Source: Candidatus Kapaibacterium sp. (lineage in GTDB: Bacteria; Bacteroidota; Ignavibacteria; Kapaibacteriales; NICIL-2). From it: a stretch of 64,000 nucleotides of DNA. The notes under the pieces are model-generated. The model saw only the letters and a program-made list of their open reading frames with translations. It was not told the origin of the DNA and did no database searches. Below, one piece after another: positions 35,369 to 44,924 of the stretch. A program made the position numbers and the translations under genes. The stretch is from contig BPHK01000001.1 of assembly GCA_026003495.1 (NCBI GenBank), positions 2,088,001 through 2,152,000 on the forward strand, in the 5' to 3' direction. The number at the start of each line of letters is the position of its first letter. Within the stretch, counting starts at the first letter, position 1.

Positions 35369-36478
35369 ATGCAGAACCAAGCCCGACTTCCTCTCATCGT
35401 CGCCGCAGGCGGGACTGGCGGCGATCTCTTCCCAGTTTTAGCAATCGTTGAACAGTTGAGCCGCATACTCCCGCCGCATGCTGTGCTCGAGCCGGTCTTT
35501 GTTGGCAATCGGTCACGCATCGAAGGACGTGTCATTCCCGCGCGTGGGTACCGCTTCGTTCCAATCCCAATGCGTGGGTACTACGGATTGCGCTCGGCTC
35601 GGACGTACTCGCTCGCATGGCGGCTGCCAATCTCGATAGCACGCGTTGCACACACCCTCTCCATGGTACAGCCACGTGTGGCACTGCTGGCTGGTACCTA
35701 TGTAAGTCTCCCTGTTGCAATCGCTGCGCGCTGGGCGAACGTACCCATTGTGCTCGTCGAAATCAATGCCATACCAGGCAAGGTCAATCGAATGGTTGCC
35801 CAGTGGGCTGAACGCATCTTCGTGAGCGTTCCTGCGTGTCGGGATGCTTTTCCTTCCTCTGTGCGGGAACGGGTGTTGGTTGTCGGTACACCGATTCGTC
35901 CAGAGCTCCGCACACGAATTGATCCCCGTATCGCACGAGGGAGCTTCGGACTTGATCCTGAGCGCCCAGTGCTCCTTGTACTCGGTGGATCACTCGGAGC
36001 GCAGTCAATCAACAGCGCTATCGAAGCCATACGCGATCGTATCCTTGCGGCAGGGTGGCAGATCCTCTGGCAAACAGGTGCGAACTATTCTCCACCACTC
36101 AACGCTGGGATTGTAGCACGCCCGTTCATCGAGGATATGGCATCGGCGTACGCAGCAGCGGAACTGGTTCTCAGTCGCGCAGGGGGAAGCACTGTCGCTG
36201 AGCTTGCAGCGCTCGGAAAAGCAGCAATTCTCGTGCCCTATCCCCATGCAGCCAATCGCGAGCAGCACCATAACGCAAAGGTCCTCGCGCAAACTGGAGG
36301 AGCAGTGGTCATCGAGGATGCCTCGCTCGGCGCAGAGCTCTGGCCCGCACTCGAGCTGTTGCTCGGCGATGAGCGCCGGCGTCAATCAATGGCACGTGCT
36401 GCGCATTCCCTCGGAGTGCCCGATGCAACCGAGCGTGCTGCAGGCACTCTCGCAGCACTCCTTGTGGGGAATCAGTGA
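35369..36478 (+). CDS. murG: MurG-like UDP-GlcNAc:lipid-I N-acetylglucosaminyltransferase
   Basis: A 369-aa GT-B glycosyltransferase. MurG makes lipid II from lipid I for peptidoglycan. Motifs: LIVAAGGTGGDLFPVLAI (first Gly-rich loop), VEINAIPGKVNRMVA, LVLGGSLGAQSIN (second Gly-rich loop) and LSRAGGSTVAELAALGKAAI then VPYPHAANREQ (UDP-GlcNAc site). Two positions differ from the norm: D19 replaces the conserved His of GGTGGH, and VEIN replaces HEQN. It is outside a division/cell-wall cluster, so it may be the main MurG or a paralogue. Confidence 0.78.
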   Translation: MQNQARLPLIVAAGGTGGDLFPVLAIVEQLSRILPPHAVLEPVFVGNRSRIEGRVIPARGYRFVPIPMRGYYGLRSARTYSLAWRLPISIARVAHTLSMVQPRVALLAGTYVSLPVAIAARWANVPIVLVEINAIPGKVNRMVAQWAERIFVSVPACRDAFPSSVRERVLVVGTPIRPELRTRIDPRIARGSFGLDPERPVLLVLGGSLGAQSINSAIEAIRDRILAAGWQILWQTGANYSPPLNAGIVARPFIEDMASAYAAAELVLSRAGGSTVAELAALGKAAILVPYPHAANREQHHNAKVLAQTGGAVVIEDASLGAELWPALELLLGDERRRQSMARAAHSLGVPDATERAAGTLAALLVGNQ

Positions 36479-36837
36479 TACTTGTGCCCTTCGGGAGGAG
36501 TCATCATCCCAGGGTCAGCAACGATGATCTCGCCGTACTGTTGCTCATAGCGCGAGATGTTCTCGCTCAGCGCTGCAAGCAAGAGCTTTGCATGCTGGGG
36601 CGTCATGATGATTCGCGCGTGGACACGCGCTTTCGGCACTCCCGGCAACAGCCGCGTAAAGTCAATGACGAACTCCGCCGGTGAATGCGAGATGATTGCT
36701 AAGTTCGAGTAGATTCCTTCGGCTTCTTTTTCGCCCAGCTCGATGTTGATTTGCTGCGGCATGGGCTGATCCTGATGCTGTGGCATATGTTCGCTGTCTG
36801 GATGGTGATATGGTAGGAATGCATGAACGTTTGCCAT
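36472..36837 (-). CDS. DUF3467 protein
   Basis: A 121-aa protein. After a His/Gln-rich N-terminal tail (residues 1-28) comes QINIELGEKEAEGIYSNLA, FVIDFTRLLPG and RIIMTPQHAKLLLAALSENI, which define the DUF3467 family (small beta-rich cytoplasmic proteins, function unknown). M1 has GGAAT upstream; Met26 is an alternative closer to the usual length. It overlaps the convergent murG end by 7 bases. Confidence 0.75.
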   Translation of the reverse strand: MANVHAFLPYHHPDSEHMPQHQDQPMPQQINIELGEKEAEGIYSNLAIISHSPAEFVIDFTRLLPGVPKARVHARIIMTPQHAKLLLAALSENISRYEQQYGEIIVADPGMMTPPEGHKYH

Positions 36838-36849
36838 GCAATTCCATTG

Positions 36850-38382
36850 TCAATTGCGGCGGCGCACTTGGTCTGCCCGCTTGTAGGCGCGCTCGGCTTT
36901 GTCCACTTGGTTATTGCGGGCGTAGTAGCCACCGAGCAGTTCCCAATAGCGAGCATCGTTGCTGTACTGCGGCTCCATCGCTTCCAACTCAGCGACGATC
37001 TGGCGGAGCCGATCTTTATTGCGCGTCGTTTCGTAAATGTTGACGATATGCTCGAGTGCGGTTAGGTCATTGCGATGCTCCGGGAGCTGGCGATAGCGAT
37101 CGAAATACTCTGCCGCTTTTACCAGCAGTGGGAAGTACCGCTGCTCGTTTTCCTTGTACTTCGGATCGCGTTCCTTCCGCTCGCGCTCTTCCTTCTGAAG
37201 TTGTGCAGCACGATTCTTGAGTGCTGCCGCCGCGTTGAAGAGAGCGACGTCGTAGGTTGGGTCGAGCTGGAGGACTTTTTCGTACTCCGCGATGGCATCA
37301 TCGTATCGTTCCATTTGGAGGTAGACCAGTCCGAGGCTTGCGAGCGTCTGTTTGTTCGTCGGATCGCGCTCGGCACGTTCGGTAAGTTCGCGGAGTGCAT
37401 CCTGGAGCCGTCCTTGATCGCGATAGATCTGGATGCGGAAATTCTGCACGGTTTCGTCCGTTGGGGTAAGCGTTGCAAGCGGCTCAAGTGCTTGGAGTGC
37501 CTTGTCGAAGTCTCGGCGGTTGTAGTAGATCGTTGCCGTCTGGATATATGGTCCAAGCGATAGTGGCGCGTAGCGGAAGCGCTCATCGGCAGACCAAGCC
37601 GCAGGAGGATTGACGCGCCACCCTTCGACACGGTATCCTTGCTGTGCTTTCGCGTAACTGGAGATATAGATGGTGTCCGCACCACGTGCAAAGCGGTCCA
37701 CGATCATCGAATCACCAGTCGTAGTGCGGCTGGGCCTACTGGCTTGGGGTGCGCCGAAGATGTCGATGACTTTATCCCGCGAGATGCCAAGCGCTAATCC
37801 AGTACGGCGAGCCAACTGCACCGACGGATCGAGCAATGTGATGTACCGCTGGTAAGATTGGAGCGCACGTGTTGTGTCGCCGCGCAACTCGAAGAGCCGA
37901 CCCTCGAGGTCATAGTTCTCCGGAGCATCTGGACGCACGCGAATCGCTTTGCTGACTGTCTCGAATGCATGCTCGAGCTCGGCGGTATCTCGGCTCTCGG
38001 CGATCCGGTTATAGAGTTCAACGGTAGTGTTATACAGCTCCGCCCACGCAACGTAGTAAATCTGCGGGAGCGCACGGCGACGGTCCTCGCTCAGCCCAGG
38101 TTCGGCTGTCTGATAGGCTTTGATCATACCTTCGACGTCGCCGAGCTCTTTCCGCACCGAGCCGAGATCGTACCAAGCCTCGTAATTCTGAGGATTCCGT
38201 GCAACTTCACGCTCGAGTAGCACCCGTGCAGAATCCCATTGACCTCGCTGCATCAACTGCCGCGCTTGCGCATGGCCAGGGGTCAGCCGCATCAGACCAG
38301 CACACGCTGCCAGCACAAGACAACCAGCAACAACAGCACCCAAAACGGAACGGCTCACACGAATTCTCCAAATGGTGGACAT
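36850..38382 (-). CDS. TPR-repeat lipoprotein
   Basis: A 510-aa protein with a lipoprotein signal (LVLAACAG; Cys about residue 27). TPR-like helical repeats occur at about 35-110 and 270-400 (NPQNYEAWYDLGSVRKELGD; KQTLASLGLVYLQMERYDD), with more repeats near the C-terminus (YWELLGGYYARNNQVDKAERA). A central non-TPR part (about 205-265, GISRDKVIDIFGAP) resembles lipoprotein beta-rich insertions but is not recognised. It likely scaffolds an envelope complex. It is divergent from kynU. Confidence 0.8.
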   Translation of the reverse strand: MSTIWRIRVSRSVLGAVVAGCLVLAACAGLMRLTPGHAQARQLMQRGQWDSARVLLEREVARNPQNYEAWYDLGSVRKELGDVEGMIKAYQTAEPGLSEDRRRALPQIYYVAWAELYNTTVELYNRIAESRDTAELEHAFETVSKAIRVRPDAPENYDLEGRLFELRGDTTRALQSYQRYITLLDPSVQLARRTGLALGISRDKVIDIFGAPQASRPSRTTTGDSMIVDRFARGADTIYISSYAKAQQGYRVEGWRVNPPAAWSADERFRYAPLSLGPYIQTATIYYNRRDFDKALQALEPLATLTPTDETVQNFRIQIYRDQGRLQDALRELTERAERDPTNKQTLASLGLVYLQMERYDDAIAEYEKVLQLDPTYDVALFNAAAALKNRAAQLQKEERERKERDPKYKENEQRYFPLLVKAAEYFDRYRQLPEHRNDLTALEHIVNIYETTRNKDRLRQIVAELEAMEPQYSNDARYWELLGGYYARNNQVDKAERAYKRADQVRRRN

Positions 38383-38426
38383 TCAAGGGCACACGAAAAT
38401 TACGGAACGTATTCTCCAGCGTCAGA

Positions 38427-38440
38427 CCGTAGAACTACGG
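38427..38440. promoter_or_regulatory. Palindrome in the TPR lipoprotein-kynU divergent region
   Basis: CCGTAG-AA-CTACGG, a perfect 14-bp inverted repeat centred between two divergent genes, 45 bases upstream of the lipoprotein start and 93 before kynU. It is a candidate regulator binding site; no regulator is encoded nearby. Confidence 0.3.
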
Positions 38441-38532
38441 AAAATCTGTCTCCACAATGGACCACTCGCACTGCGGCCACATCGCCTGTCGTTTCGTAAC
38501 ATTGCACAGCCGTTGTACCCCGCGATCAATCC

Positions 38533-39858
38533 ATGGAAATCGTTGGACCTGATAGTAGCTACGCTGAGCGTGCACGGCATGCAGATGAAGCCGATGCGCT
38601 TGCCTCCTTCCGAGAAGAATTTGTGCGCCCGATGCACGATGGGACGCCCTGCGCCTACTTTGCCGGCAATTCGCTCGGTCTGATGCCACGCAGGGCACGT
38701 GCAGCACTGGAGGAAGTCCTCACCGACTGGGGCAACCTCGCCGTCGAAGGGCACACGCATGCACGCCGGCCGTGGTACCGCTACCACGAGGACCTTGCCC
38801 CATTGCTTGGAGAACTCGTCGGTGCAGGAGTTGATGAAGTGGTGGCAATGAATAGCCTGACGGTGAACCTTCACTTGATGCTGGCAAGTTTCTACCGTCC
38901 AGCGGGGCGGCGTCGCAAGATTTTGCTCTTGCCGGGGGAATTCCCAAGTGATCGGTATGCAGCGGAAAGCCACGTTCGCTGGCATGGCCTGGAGCGAAGT
39001 GAGTGCATCGTCGAGCTTGACCACTCGCCGCTGCAGCCTCTATCTACAGCGACGATCATCGAAGCCATCGAAGCGTTGGGGGAAGAGTTGGCACTGGTGC
39101 ACATGAGCGCTGTGCACTACCTGACCGGTCAGTTCTTCGATATCCCAACAATCACAGCGGCTGCTCACCGTGTCGGTGCCTTTGCAGGCTGGGACCTTGC
39201 GCATGCGATTGGAAACGTTCCGCTCCAGCTGCACGACTGGGAGGTTGATTATGCCGTCTGGTGCTCATACAAGTACCTCAACTCCGGACCTGGTGGTGTC
39301 GGTGGTGCGTTTGTGCATCGTCGGCACGCCCAGAACCCAGCGACGTTGCGACTTGCCGGATGGTGGGGGAACGACCCTGCGACACGTTTTACAATGCCGC
39401 AGTGGTTCGAGCCGGTGCCGAGTGCCGACAGTTGGCAACTCAGCAATGCACCAGTGCTGGCGCTGGCAGTCCACCGCGTGGCGCTCGAGCAGTTTCACCG
39501 TGCAACGATGGAGCGCCTCCGCCACAAGAGCGTACATCTGACTGGCTTCTTAGAGGAGCTCCTCATCGAAGTGGGGCGAGCCTATCCAGAGCTCGGCATC
39601 ACGATCGTGACACCGCCTTCGCCCGAGGAGCGGGGAGCACAGCTATCCGTGCGATTTGCGCACTTGAGCCAGGCGATGTATGAGCATTTGCTCACACAAG
39701 GCGTGATCGTGGACTTCCGCAAGCCGGACGTTATCCGCATTGCACCGGCGCCGCTCTACACCTCGTTCACCGATGTTGTGCGGCTCGGCCGTGCAATCGA
39801 GGAATTTGCGCTCCGCCAGCTCTCACACCGCGAGAGCAGCCGTGTGCCCATTCGGTGA
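38533..39858 (+). CDS. kynU: Kynureninase
   Basis: A 441-aa PLP enzyme cleaving kynurenine to anthranilate and alanine (or 3-hydroxykynurenine to 3-hydroxyanthranilate). AYFAGNSLGLMPRRAR, YRYHEDLAPLLGELVGA, AVHYLTGQFFDIP, WDLAHAIGNVPLQLHDWEVD and WCSYKYLNSGPGGVGG (PLP-Lys in YKYLN) match the family; length is normal. No kynurenine monooxygenase or tryptophan dioxygenase gene is present nearby. ATG at 38533. A DUF2007 gene overlaps its 3' end by 17 bases. Confidence 0.92.
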   Translation: MEIVGPDSSYAERARHADEADALASFREEFVRPMHDGTPCAYFAGNSLGLMPRRARAALEEVLTDWGNLAVEGHTHARRPWYRYHEDLAPLLGELVGAGVDEVVAMNSLTVNLHLMLASFYRPAGRRRKILLLPGEFPSDRYAAESHVRWHGLERSECIVELDHSPLQPLSTATIIEAIEALGEELALVHMSAVHYLTGQFFDIPTITAAAHRVGAFAGWDLAHAIGNVPLQLHDWEVDYAVWCSYKYLNSGPGGVGGAFVHRRHAQNPATLRLAGWWGNDPATRFTMPQWFEPVPSADSWQLSNAPVLALAVHRVALEQFHRATMERLRHKSVHLTGFLEELLIEVGRAYPELGITIVTPPSPEERGAQLSVRFAHLSQAMYEHLLTQGVIVDFRKPDVIRIAPAPLYTSFTDVVRLGRAIEEFALRQLSHRESSRVPIR

Positions 39859-40087
39859 ACACGCTCAAACACGCTGGGTGCTCCTTTATACGACAAACAC
39901 GCTCTGGGAGGCTGAGATTGTCGTCGGGTACCTTCGCTCGCATGGAATCGGTGCAGTGCTCGTGCCGCAGGTAGATACGACGCGCGCGCTTACTGTAGGC
40001 GAACTGGCTATTGCGAAAGTGTACGTTCCCTCCGCTCTCTACTTGGAAGCGGCGCATCTGCTCGAAGAGTATCGCCTCCAGCAGTAA
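39842..40087 (+). CDS. DUF2007 small protein
   Basis: An 81-aa product starting at GTG 39842. WVLLYTTNTLWEAEIVVGYL, followed by HGIGAVLVPQVDTT and IAKVYVPSALYLEAAHLLEEY, is the pattern of DUF2007 (PII-like ferredoxin fold, putative signal-transducing protein): a strand-helix-strand start, a variable loop, and a C-terminal helix. It overlaps kynU by 17 bases and is probably co-translated. Confidence 0.75.
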   Translation: MCPFGEHAQTRWVLLYTTNTLWEAEIVVGYLRSHGIGAVLVPQVDTTRALTVGELAIAKVYVPSALYLEAAHLLEEYRLQQ

Positions 40088-40254
40088 GTTCAAGAACATC
40101 GTCGAACTATGTAGGCAACGAGCTGCTCGACGAACGTTTTCGAACTGAGGAACGTTGTTCGCCGCAACAAATGTCCCGCTCGCCGCGCATCCCACGGACC
40201 TGTGTAACGATCGAGTGCACCCATGGACAAGCTCCAGAGAATCGTTCAACCTTA

Positions 40255-40302
40255 GTGGTGTGGCTTTCCTCTGCCGCATTGCGGCACATCACCACACACC
40301 AC
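40255..40302. terminator. Long hairpin between convergent genes
   Basis: GTGGTGTG (40255-40262) pairs with CACACCAC (40295-40302), enclosing a TGCCGC-ATT-GCGGCA hairpin (40272-40286). It lies between the DUF2007 gene and the convergent mlaE, so it may end both transcripts; no U-tract is present. Confidence 0.4.
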
Positions 40303-40379
40303 AATAACTCGTACCGCAATGTGTGGTAACAGTGCTGCCCTTCGACGCGTGCAGTTGGTGGGTGGTTTAATCCCACGCG

Positions 40380-41159
40380 TTAGACGATGTAGCCAAACAA
40401 CGCGTCGAGCACCAGAATTGCTGCCGCGGAAATCGTAAACGCGCGCACTGTGCTCGAGCCAACCCCTTCCGCACCACCGCTTGTCTGCATGCCAACCCAG
40501 CATCCAATCAGTGCCGTTGTTCCCCCGAACACAAACGATTTGACAAGACCGATGATAACCTCACCGGTGCGGAAAAACCGCACGATCGAATCGAAGAACA
40601 TCGCAGCCGAAAACTCGAACTTGAGCGCCGTTAGCACGTAGGCTCCAACCAGAGCCACAACGTTCGAAAACACCGCCAGCACCGGCATCATCGTCAGTGC
40701 TGCCAGCACGCGCGGCATCCCCAGGTAGCGGTTCCGGTCGATTGCCATCATCTCGAGAGCATCCAGTTGCTCAGAAACAGCCATCGTCCCGATCTGCGCT
40801 GCAATCGCACCACCAACGCGCCCAGCAATCACCAGCGCGGTCAGCACGGGCGTAAGCTCGGTGAACACAACCGTTGCAATCGAACCACCGATGTACGGCC
40901 GCGCAATCCCAATGAGGTTGAACTTCGCAAAGAGGTTCGTCGCCTGCAGTGCAGCGATTGCACCGGTGAATGAGCCGACGAGCATCACGAGCGGCAGTGA
41001 ATCCGCACCAACGAGCGCCATCTGCGCAACAACCAAGTGCCGATCGCGCCCTGCACGCGGGATGTAGCGTACAATACGCCACAGGAGCACAAGAATGCTG
41101 CCGAGCTGCTCGAAGAAGGCAAGCGTTACGCGGCCAACCCACGCGATGAAACCAAGCAT
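40380..41159 (-). CDS. MlaE/YrbE-type phospholipid ABC transporter permease
   Basis: A 259-aa membrane protein of the MlaE family, the permease of the MlaFEDB lipid transporter that moves phospholipids between membranes. VVFTELTPVLTALVIAGRVG, AAQIGTMAVSEQLDALEMM and VLAALTMMPVLAVFSN are diagnostic. In most genomes mlaF (ATPase) and mlaD follow; neither does here. The gene is 17 bases downstream of the MgtC/DUF4010 gene. Function would depend on partners encoded elsewhere. Confidence 0.88.
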   Translation of the reverse strand: MLGFIAWVGRVTLAFFEQLGSILVLLWRIVRYIPRAGRDRHLVVAQMALVGADSLPLVMLVGSFTGAIAALQATNLFAKFNLIGIARPYIGGSIATVVFTELTPVLTALVIAGRVGGAIAAQIGTMAVSEQLDALEMMAIDRNRYLGMPRVLAALTMMPVLAVFSNVVALVGAYVLTALKFEFSAAMFFDSIVRFFRTGEVIIGLVKSFVFGGTTALIGCWVGMQTSGGAEGVGSSTVRAFTISAAAILVLDALFGYIV

Positions 41160-41176
41160 CGCTCGCTGCCAAGTGG

Positions 41177-42448
41177 TTAGTACCCCACAAAGCTACGGAG
41201 CGACCACACCGCCAGCACCACTGCCGATGCGCCAAGAGAGAGTGTTACAATCCGCCGCACCGCACGATCCCCACGAATCACCGTAATCGCAATCTTGACG
41301 AGCGTGTTGGTGAGCATTGCCGCTACAACGACACTTTCGGCAACGGCAAGAGCGACGTTTCCCGCTGCAGTACTACCGCTCATCGCGATGGTGATCGCAT
41401 CCAGATCAGCCAAACCACTGATCGCACCGAGTGCCAGGAGCCCGCTCCTGCCGAACGCGTCGTTGAGGATCGCTCCAAGCGACGCAATTGCAGCATAGAA
41501 CCCACCGAACGCGAGCGCAGAGTGGAGCTGGGCAGGATTCCCTGGAAATGCAGGCAATGGTGCATCATCCTCTGGCGATAGTGAAGTCACCCTCCGCACT
41601 GCAAGCCATAATGCGCCCAACCCTGCTGCAGCACTCGCCAGCAACACAGGGAACAACTGTGCTAAAAATGCCCGATGGAAGACAGCAGCAAAAAATCCAA
41701 CGCGGAGGAACATCACACTCGAGGCCAACGCTATCCCGATGCCGTAGAACTGCACCGTCCGAGGATTTGTACGACTCTGTGAGGCAAACGACCACGTCAC
41801 TGCTGTCGAAGAAACCAAACTCCCGACAATTGCGCTCAGCACAATGCTATGGCGCGCGTGGAGGTACTTTGTGGCAACGTAGCCTGCAACGTTGATTGCG
41901 GTCACGAGCGCAACTACCATCCAGATCCGTCGCGGGTTGAGCACACCGTGCGGTCCAAGCGGCATATCCGGCAGCAAGGGCAACACGACCGCTGCCACAA
42001 CCGCGAACGTCACGATTGCACGGACATCGTTCGGTGTCAGTGTCTCCACCCACCGGTGGAGTTGCACCTTCTGTGAAAGGAGCACCGTTCCGACCACTGC
42101 ACCCAATAATGCTGGAACCGTATGCCCCGCACCAAGCGCAACTCCGACGACACCGGCAAGGACCAGCGCCAGCTCAGTTGTAATGCCGCGTGTCTTTCCA
42201 CTGATGTCCGCAGCAACTGCGATGCCTGCGATTGCAATGATTCCTGCACCGGCAATGATTCCACCGAACTGCGTGCTGAGCAGCCCCGCGATGTATCCGA
42301 TCACGCAGCTCAAGGGGAAGGTCCGTATGCCACCAATTGCCGTATGATGGACACGCTTGGATACCTCACGCTCCATGCCCATGAGCAATCCCAGCGCCAG
42401 TGCCAGCGCGAAGTTGATCAGCTGCTGCGTCTCAAAGACAAACTCCAT
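41177..42448 (-). CDS. MgtC/SapB-DUF4010 membrane protein
   Basis: A 423-aa protein with about 12 hydrophobic helices. The N-terminus ALALALGLLMGMEREVSK and GGIRTFPLSCVIGYIAGLLS match the MgtC/SapB domain (the R-x-x-P-L motif region), and the rest (LTPNDVRAIVTFAVVAAVVLP, ISGLADLDAITIAMS) is DUF4010. Family members are associated with Mg2+ homeostasis or acid survival, but the molecular function is unclear. ATG 42448 is used; in-frame sequence to 42514 is also open. Confidence 0.8.
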   Translation of the reverse strand: MEFVFETQQLINFALALALGLLMGMEREVSKRVHHTAIGGIRTFPLSCVIGYIAGLLSTQFGGIIAGAGIIAIAGIAVAADISGKTRGITTELALVLAGVVGVALGAGHTVPALLGAVVGTVLLSQKVQLHRWVETLTPNDVRAIVTFAVVAAVVLPLLPDMPLGPHGVLNPRRIWMVVALVTAINVAGYVATKYLHARHSIVLSAIVGSLVSSTAVTWSFASQSRTNPRTVQFYGIGIALASSVMFLRVGFFAAVFHRAFLAQLFPVLLASAAAGLGALWLAVRRVTSLSPEDDAPLPAFPGNPAQLHSALAFGGFYAAIASLGAILNDAFGRSGLLALGAISGLADLDAITIAMSGSTAAGNVALAVAESVVVAAMLTNTLVKIAITVIRGDRAVRRIVTLSLGASAVVLAVWSLRSFVGY

Positions 42449-42625
42449 GGTGACCGTTGTTCGTTGAACAGATACTCTGCTGCAGTACGCCTGCCAAGCC
42501 AATGCCCATCGCAACGCGAAAAATAATCATCGCCACCACAGCGGAGAGGAGGCAATTTCCACAGCGTGATTCCGTCTTGTGCAGCGCATATCCTCAGTTC
42601 CACACCCTTACCGAAGGAGAGCCCA

Positions 42626-44881
42626 ATGGCATTTGATTTCGAGATGATCCGCCGCGTTTATGAGCGACTGCCAGAGCGCGTCGCCGCAGCACGTCGCATC
42701 GTCGGCCGCCCAATGACGCTTGCCGAGAAGATACTCTACGCCCACATGGCAGAGTTGCCTTCCTCGCCTCCAGTGCGTGGGAACGACTACATCGAGTTCT
42801 ACCCCGACCGCGTCGCAATGCAGGATGCAACTGCACAGATGGCGTTGCTGCAGTTCATGAGCGCGGGTATCCCGCGGGTAGCTGTGCCGACAACAGTGCA
42901 CTGCGACCACTTGATCCGCGCTGAACGCGGTGCAAAAGAGGACCTCCAAACCGCCCTCATCGAAAACGACGAAGTTTTTCAGTTCCTCGCATCGGTCTCA
43001 AAAAAGTACGGTATCGGCTTCTGGAAACCGGGCGCAGGGATTATTCACCAGGTGGTGCTCGAAAACTACGCCTTCCCCGGCGGAATGATGATCGGCACCG
43101 ACTCGCACACACCGAACGCGGGTGGCCTAGGCATGGTGGCAATCGGCGTCGGCGGTGCCGATGCAGTAGACGTTATGGCTGGAATGCCGTGGGAATTACT
43201 CATGCCTAAGCACATCGGCGTGCGATTGACCGGACGCATGAGTGGATGGACTGCACCAAAGGATGTGATTCTCAAGCTGGCTGGAATTCTCACGGTCAAA
43301 GGTGGGACCGGCGCGATCATCGAGTACTTCGGTGATGGATGCGCAACCATCAGCGCGACGGGCAAAGCAACCATCTGCAACATGGGCGCTGAAGTTGGCG
43401 CGACCACTTCAATCTTCCCCTACGACGAGGCAATGGATCGCTACCTGCGCGCGACCGGCCGTTCTGACGTCGCCGATGCAGCACGCCCACTGGCGGAATA
43501 CCTCCGCCACGATGACGACGTCGAACGCAATCCGGAGAAGTACTTCGACCGCATCATCGAGATTGATCTTTCGACACTCGAGCCGCACATCAACGGACCC
43601 TTCACTCCGGACCGTGCAATGCCGATCAGCCAGTTCGTCAAGGAGGTCGAGAAAAACGGCTGGCCTGCTGATCTCCGGGTCGCACTCATCGGTTCGTGCA
43701 CAAACTCCTCCTACGAGGACATGACGCGCGTAGCTGAAATTGCCGAGTACGCTGCCCAACACGGCTTGAAAGCAAAGTGTGAACTGACGATTACCCCAGG
43801 CTCAGAGCAAATCCGCGCCACAATGGAGCGCGATGGCATCCTGGAAAAACTCGAAGCAATTGGTGCAACCGTCCTCGCGAACGCATGCGGCCCGTGCATC
43901 GGCCAGTGGAAGCGGCACGACGTCAAAAAAGGCGACAAGAACTCGATCATCACCTCCTTCAACCGCAACTTCAGCGGACGGAACGATGGCAACCCCGACA
44001 CCCATGCATTCGTCGCCTCTCCCGAAACGGTGCTGGGTTTTGCCTTAGTGGGAGATCTGCGGATTGACTTCACCAAGCAGCCGATCAATGGTTCGGTGCT
44101 CAATCCACCGCGTGGAGAGGAACTCCCCCAGCGCGGCTTCGTCCCTGATCCAGAAGGCTACGTGCCCCCTGCCGAAGATGGTTCGCACATCGAAGTCATC
44201 ATCCGACCAGATTCGCAGCGGCTGCAGAAACTCGAACCCTTCCCACCGCCGCGGAAAGAAGAGTTCCGCGATATGGTACTCCTGCTCAAGGTCAAGGGGA
44301 AATGCACAACCGATCACATCTCACCGGCGGGTCCGTGGCTTCGCTTCCGCGGACATTTGGACAACATCTCCAACAACATGTTCACCGGCGCAACCAATGC
44401 CTTCAATGGCAAGCTCAACTCAGCAAAGAACGTGTTCACCGGCCAGTACGACGAAGTGCCGAAGGTTGCACGGGATTACAAGGCACGCGGGGTGTCGTGG
44501 ATCGTTGTCGGCGAAGAAAACTACGGCGAAGGTTCATCGCGTGAGCACGCCGCGATGGAACCGCGGTACTTGGGCGGGAAGGTCATCTTGGTCAAATCGT
44601 TCGCCCGCATTCACGAGACGAACCTCAAAAAGCAAGGGATGCTGCCGCTGGTATTCGACAACCCTGCTGATTACGACCGCATCGGCGAAGATGATCGCTT
44701 TACGCTCGACATCGAGCAACTTCGACCAGGCGAGCCGCTCGAAATGCTCGTTCGCAAACCCGATGGAAGCGAGCATCGCATTCTCGTGCGGCATTCGATG
44801 AATGAGCACCAAATCGAGTGGTTCTGGGCAGGAAGCGCACTCAACCTGATGGCACAGCGACTCCGCGTGCAGACGACATAG
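42626..44881 (+). CDS. acn: Aconitate hydratase (mitochondrial type)
   Basis: A 751-aa iron-sulfur enzyme isomerising citrate to isocitrate. The [4Fe-4S] ligands are in [11 protein letters not shown] and [33 protein letters not shown] and the C-terminal swivel domain ([19 protein letters not shown]) are conserved. Length and N-terminus match the mitochondrial-type family. ATG at 42626 has a strong GAAGGAGA ribosome site. It feeds the isocitrate dehydrogenase at 21385. Upstream, the 177 bases to the divergent MgtC gene hold no other gene. Confidence 0.96.
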   Translation: MAFDFEMIRRVYERLPERVAAARRIVGRPMTLAEKILYAHMAELPSSPPVRGNDYIEFYPDRVAMQDATAQMALLQFMSAGIPRVAVPTTVHCDHLIRAERGAKEDLQTALIENDEVFQFLASVSKKYGIGFWKPGAGIIHQVVLENYAFPGGMMIGTDSHTPNAGGLGMVAIGVGGADAVDVMAGMPWELLMPKHIGVRLTGRMSGWTAPKDVILKLAGILTVKGGTGAIIEYFGDGCATISATGKATICNMGAEVGATTSIFPYDEAMDRYLRATGRSDVADAARPLAEYLRHDDDVERNPEKYFDRIIEIDLSTLEPHINGPFTPDRAMPISQFVKEVEKNGWPADLRVALIGSCTNSSYEDMTRVAEIAEYAAQHGLKAKCELTITPGSEQIRATMERDGILEKLEAIGATVLANACGPCIGQWKRHDVKKGDKNSIITSFNRNFSGRNDGNPDTHAFVASPETVLGFALVGDLRIDFTKQPINGSVLNPPRGEELPQRGFVPDPEGYVPPAEDGSHIEVIIRPDSQRLQKLEPFPPPRKEEFRDMVLLLKVKGKCTTDHISPAGPWLRFRGHLDNISNNMFTGATNAFNGKLNSAKNVFTGQYDEVPKVARDYKARGVSWIVVGEENYGEGSSREHAAMEPRYLGGKVILVKSFARIHETNLKKQGMLPLVFDNPADYDRIGEDDRFTLDIEQLRPGEPLEMLVRKPDGSEHRILVRHSMNEHQIEWFWAGSALNLMAQRLRVQTT

Positions 44882-44924
44882 CTTTCACACGACGTAAATG
44901 GAGGTGCGTGTGCCCCAACGTGTC

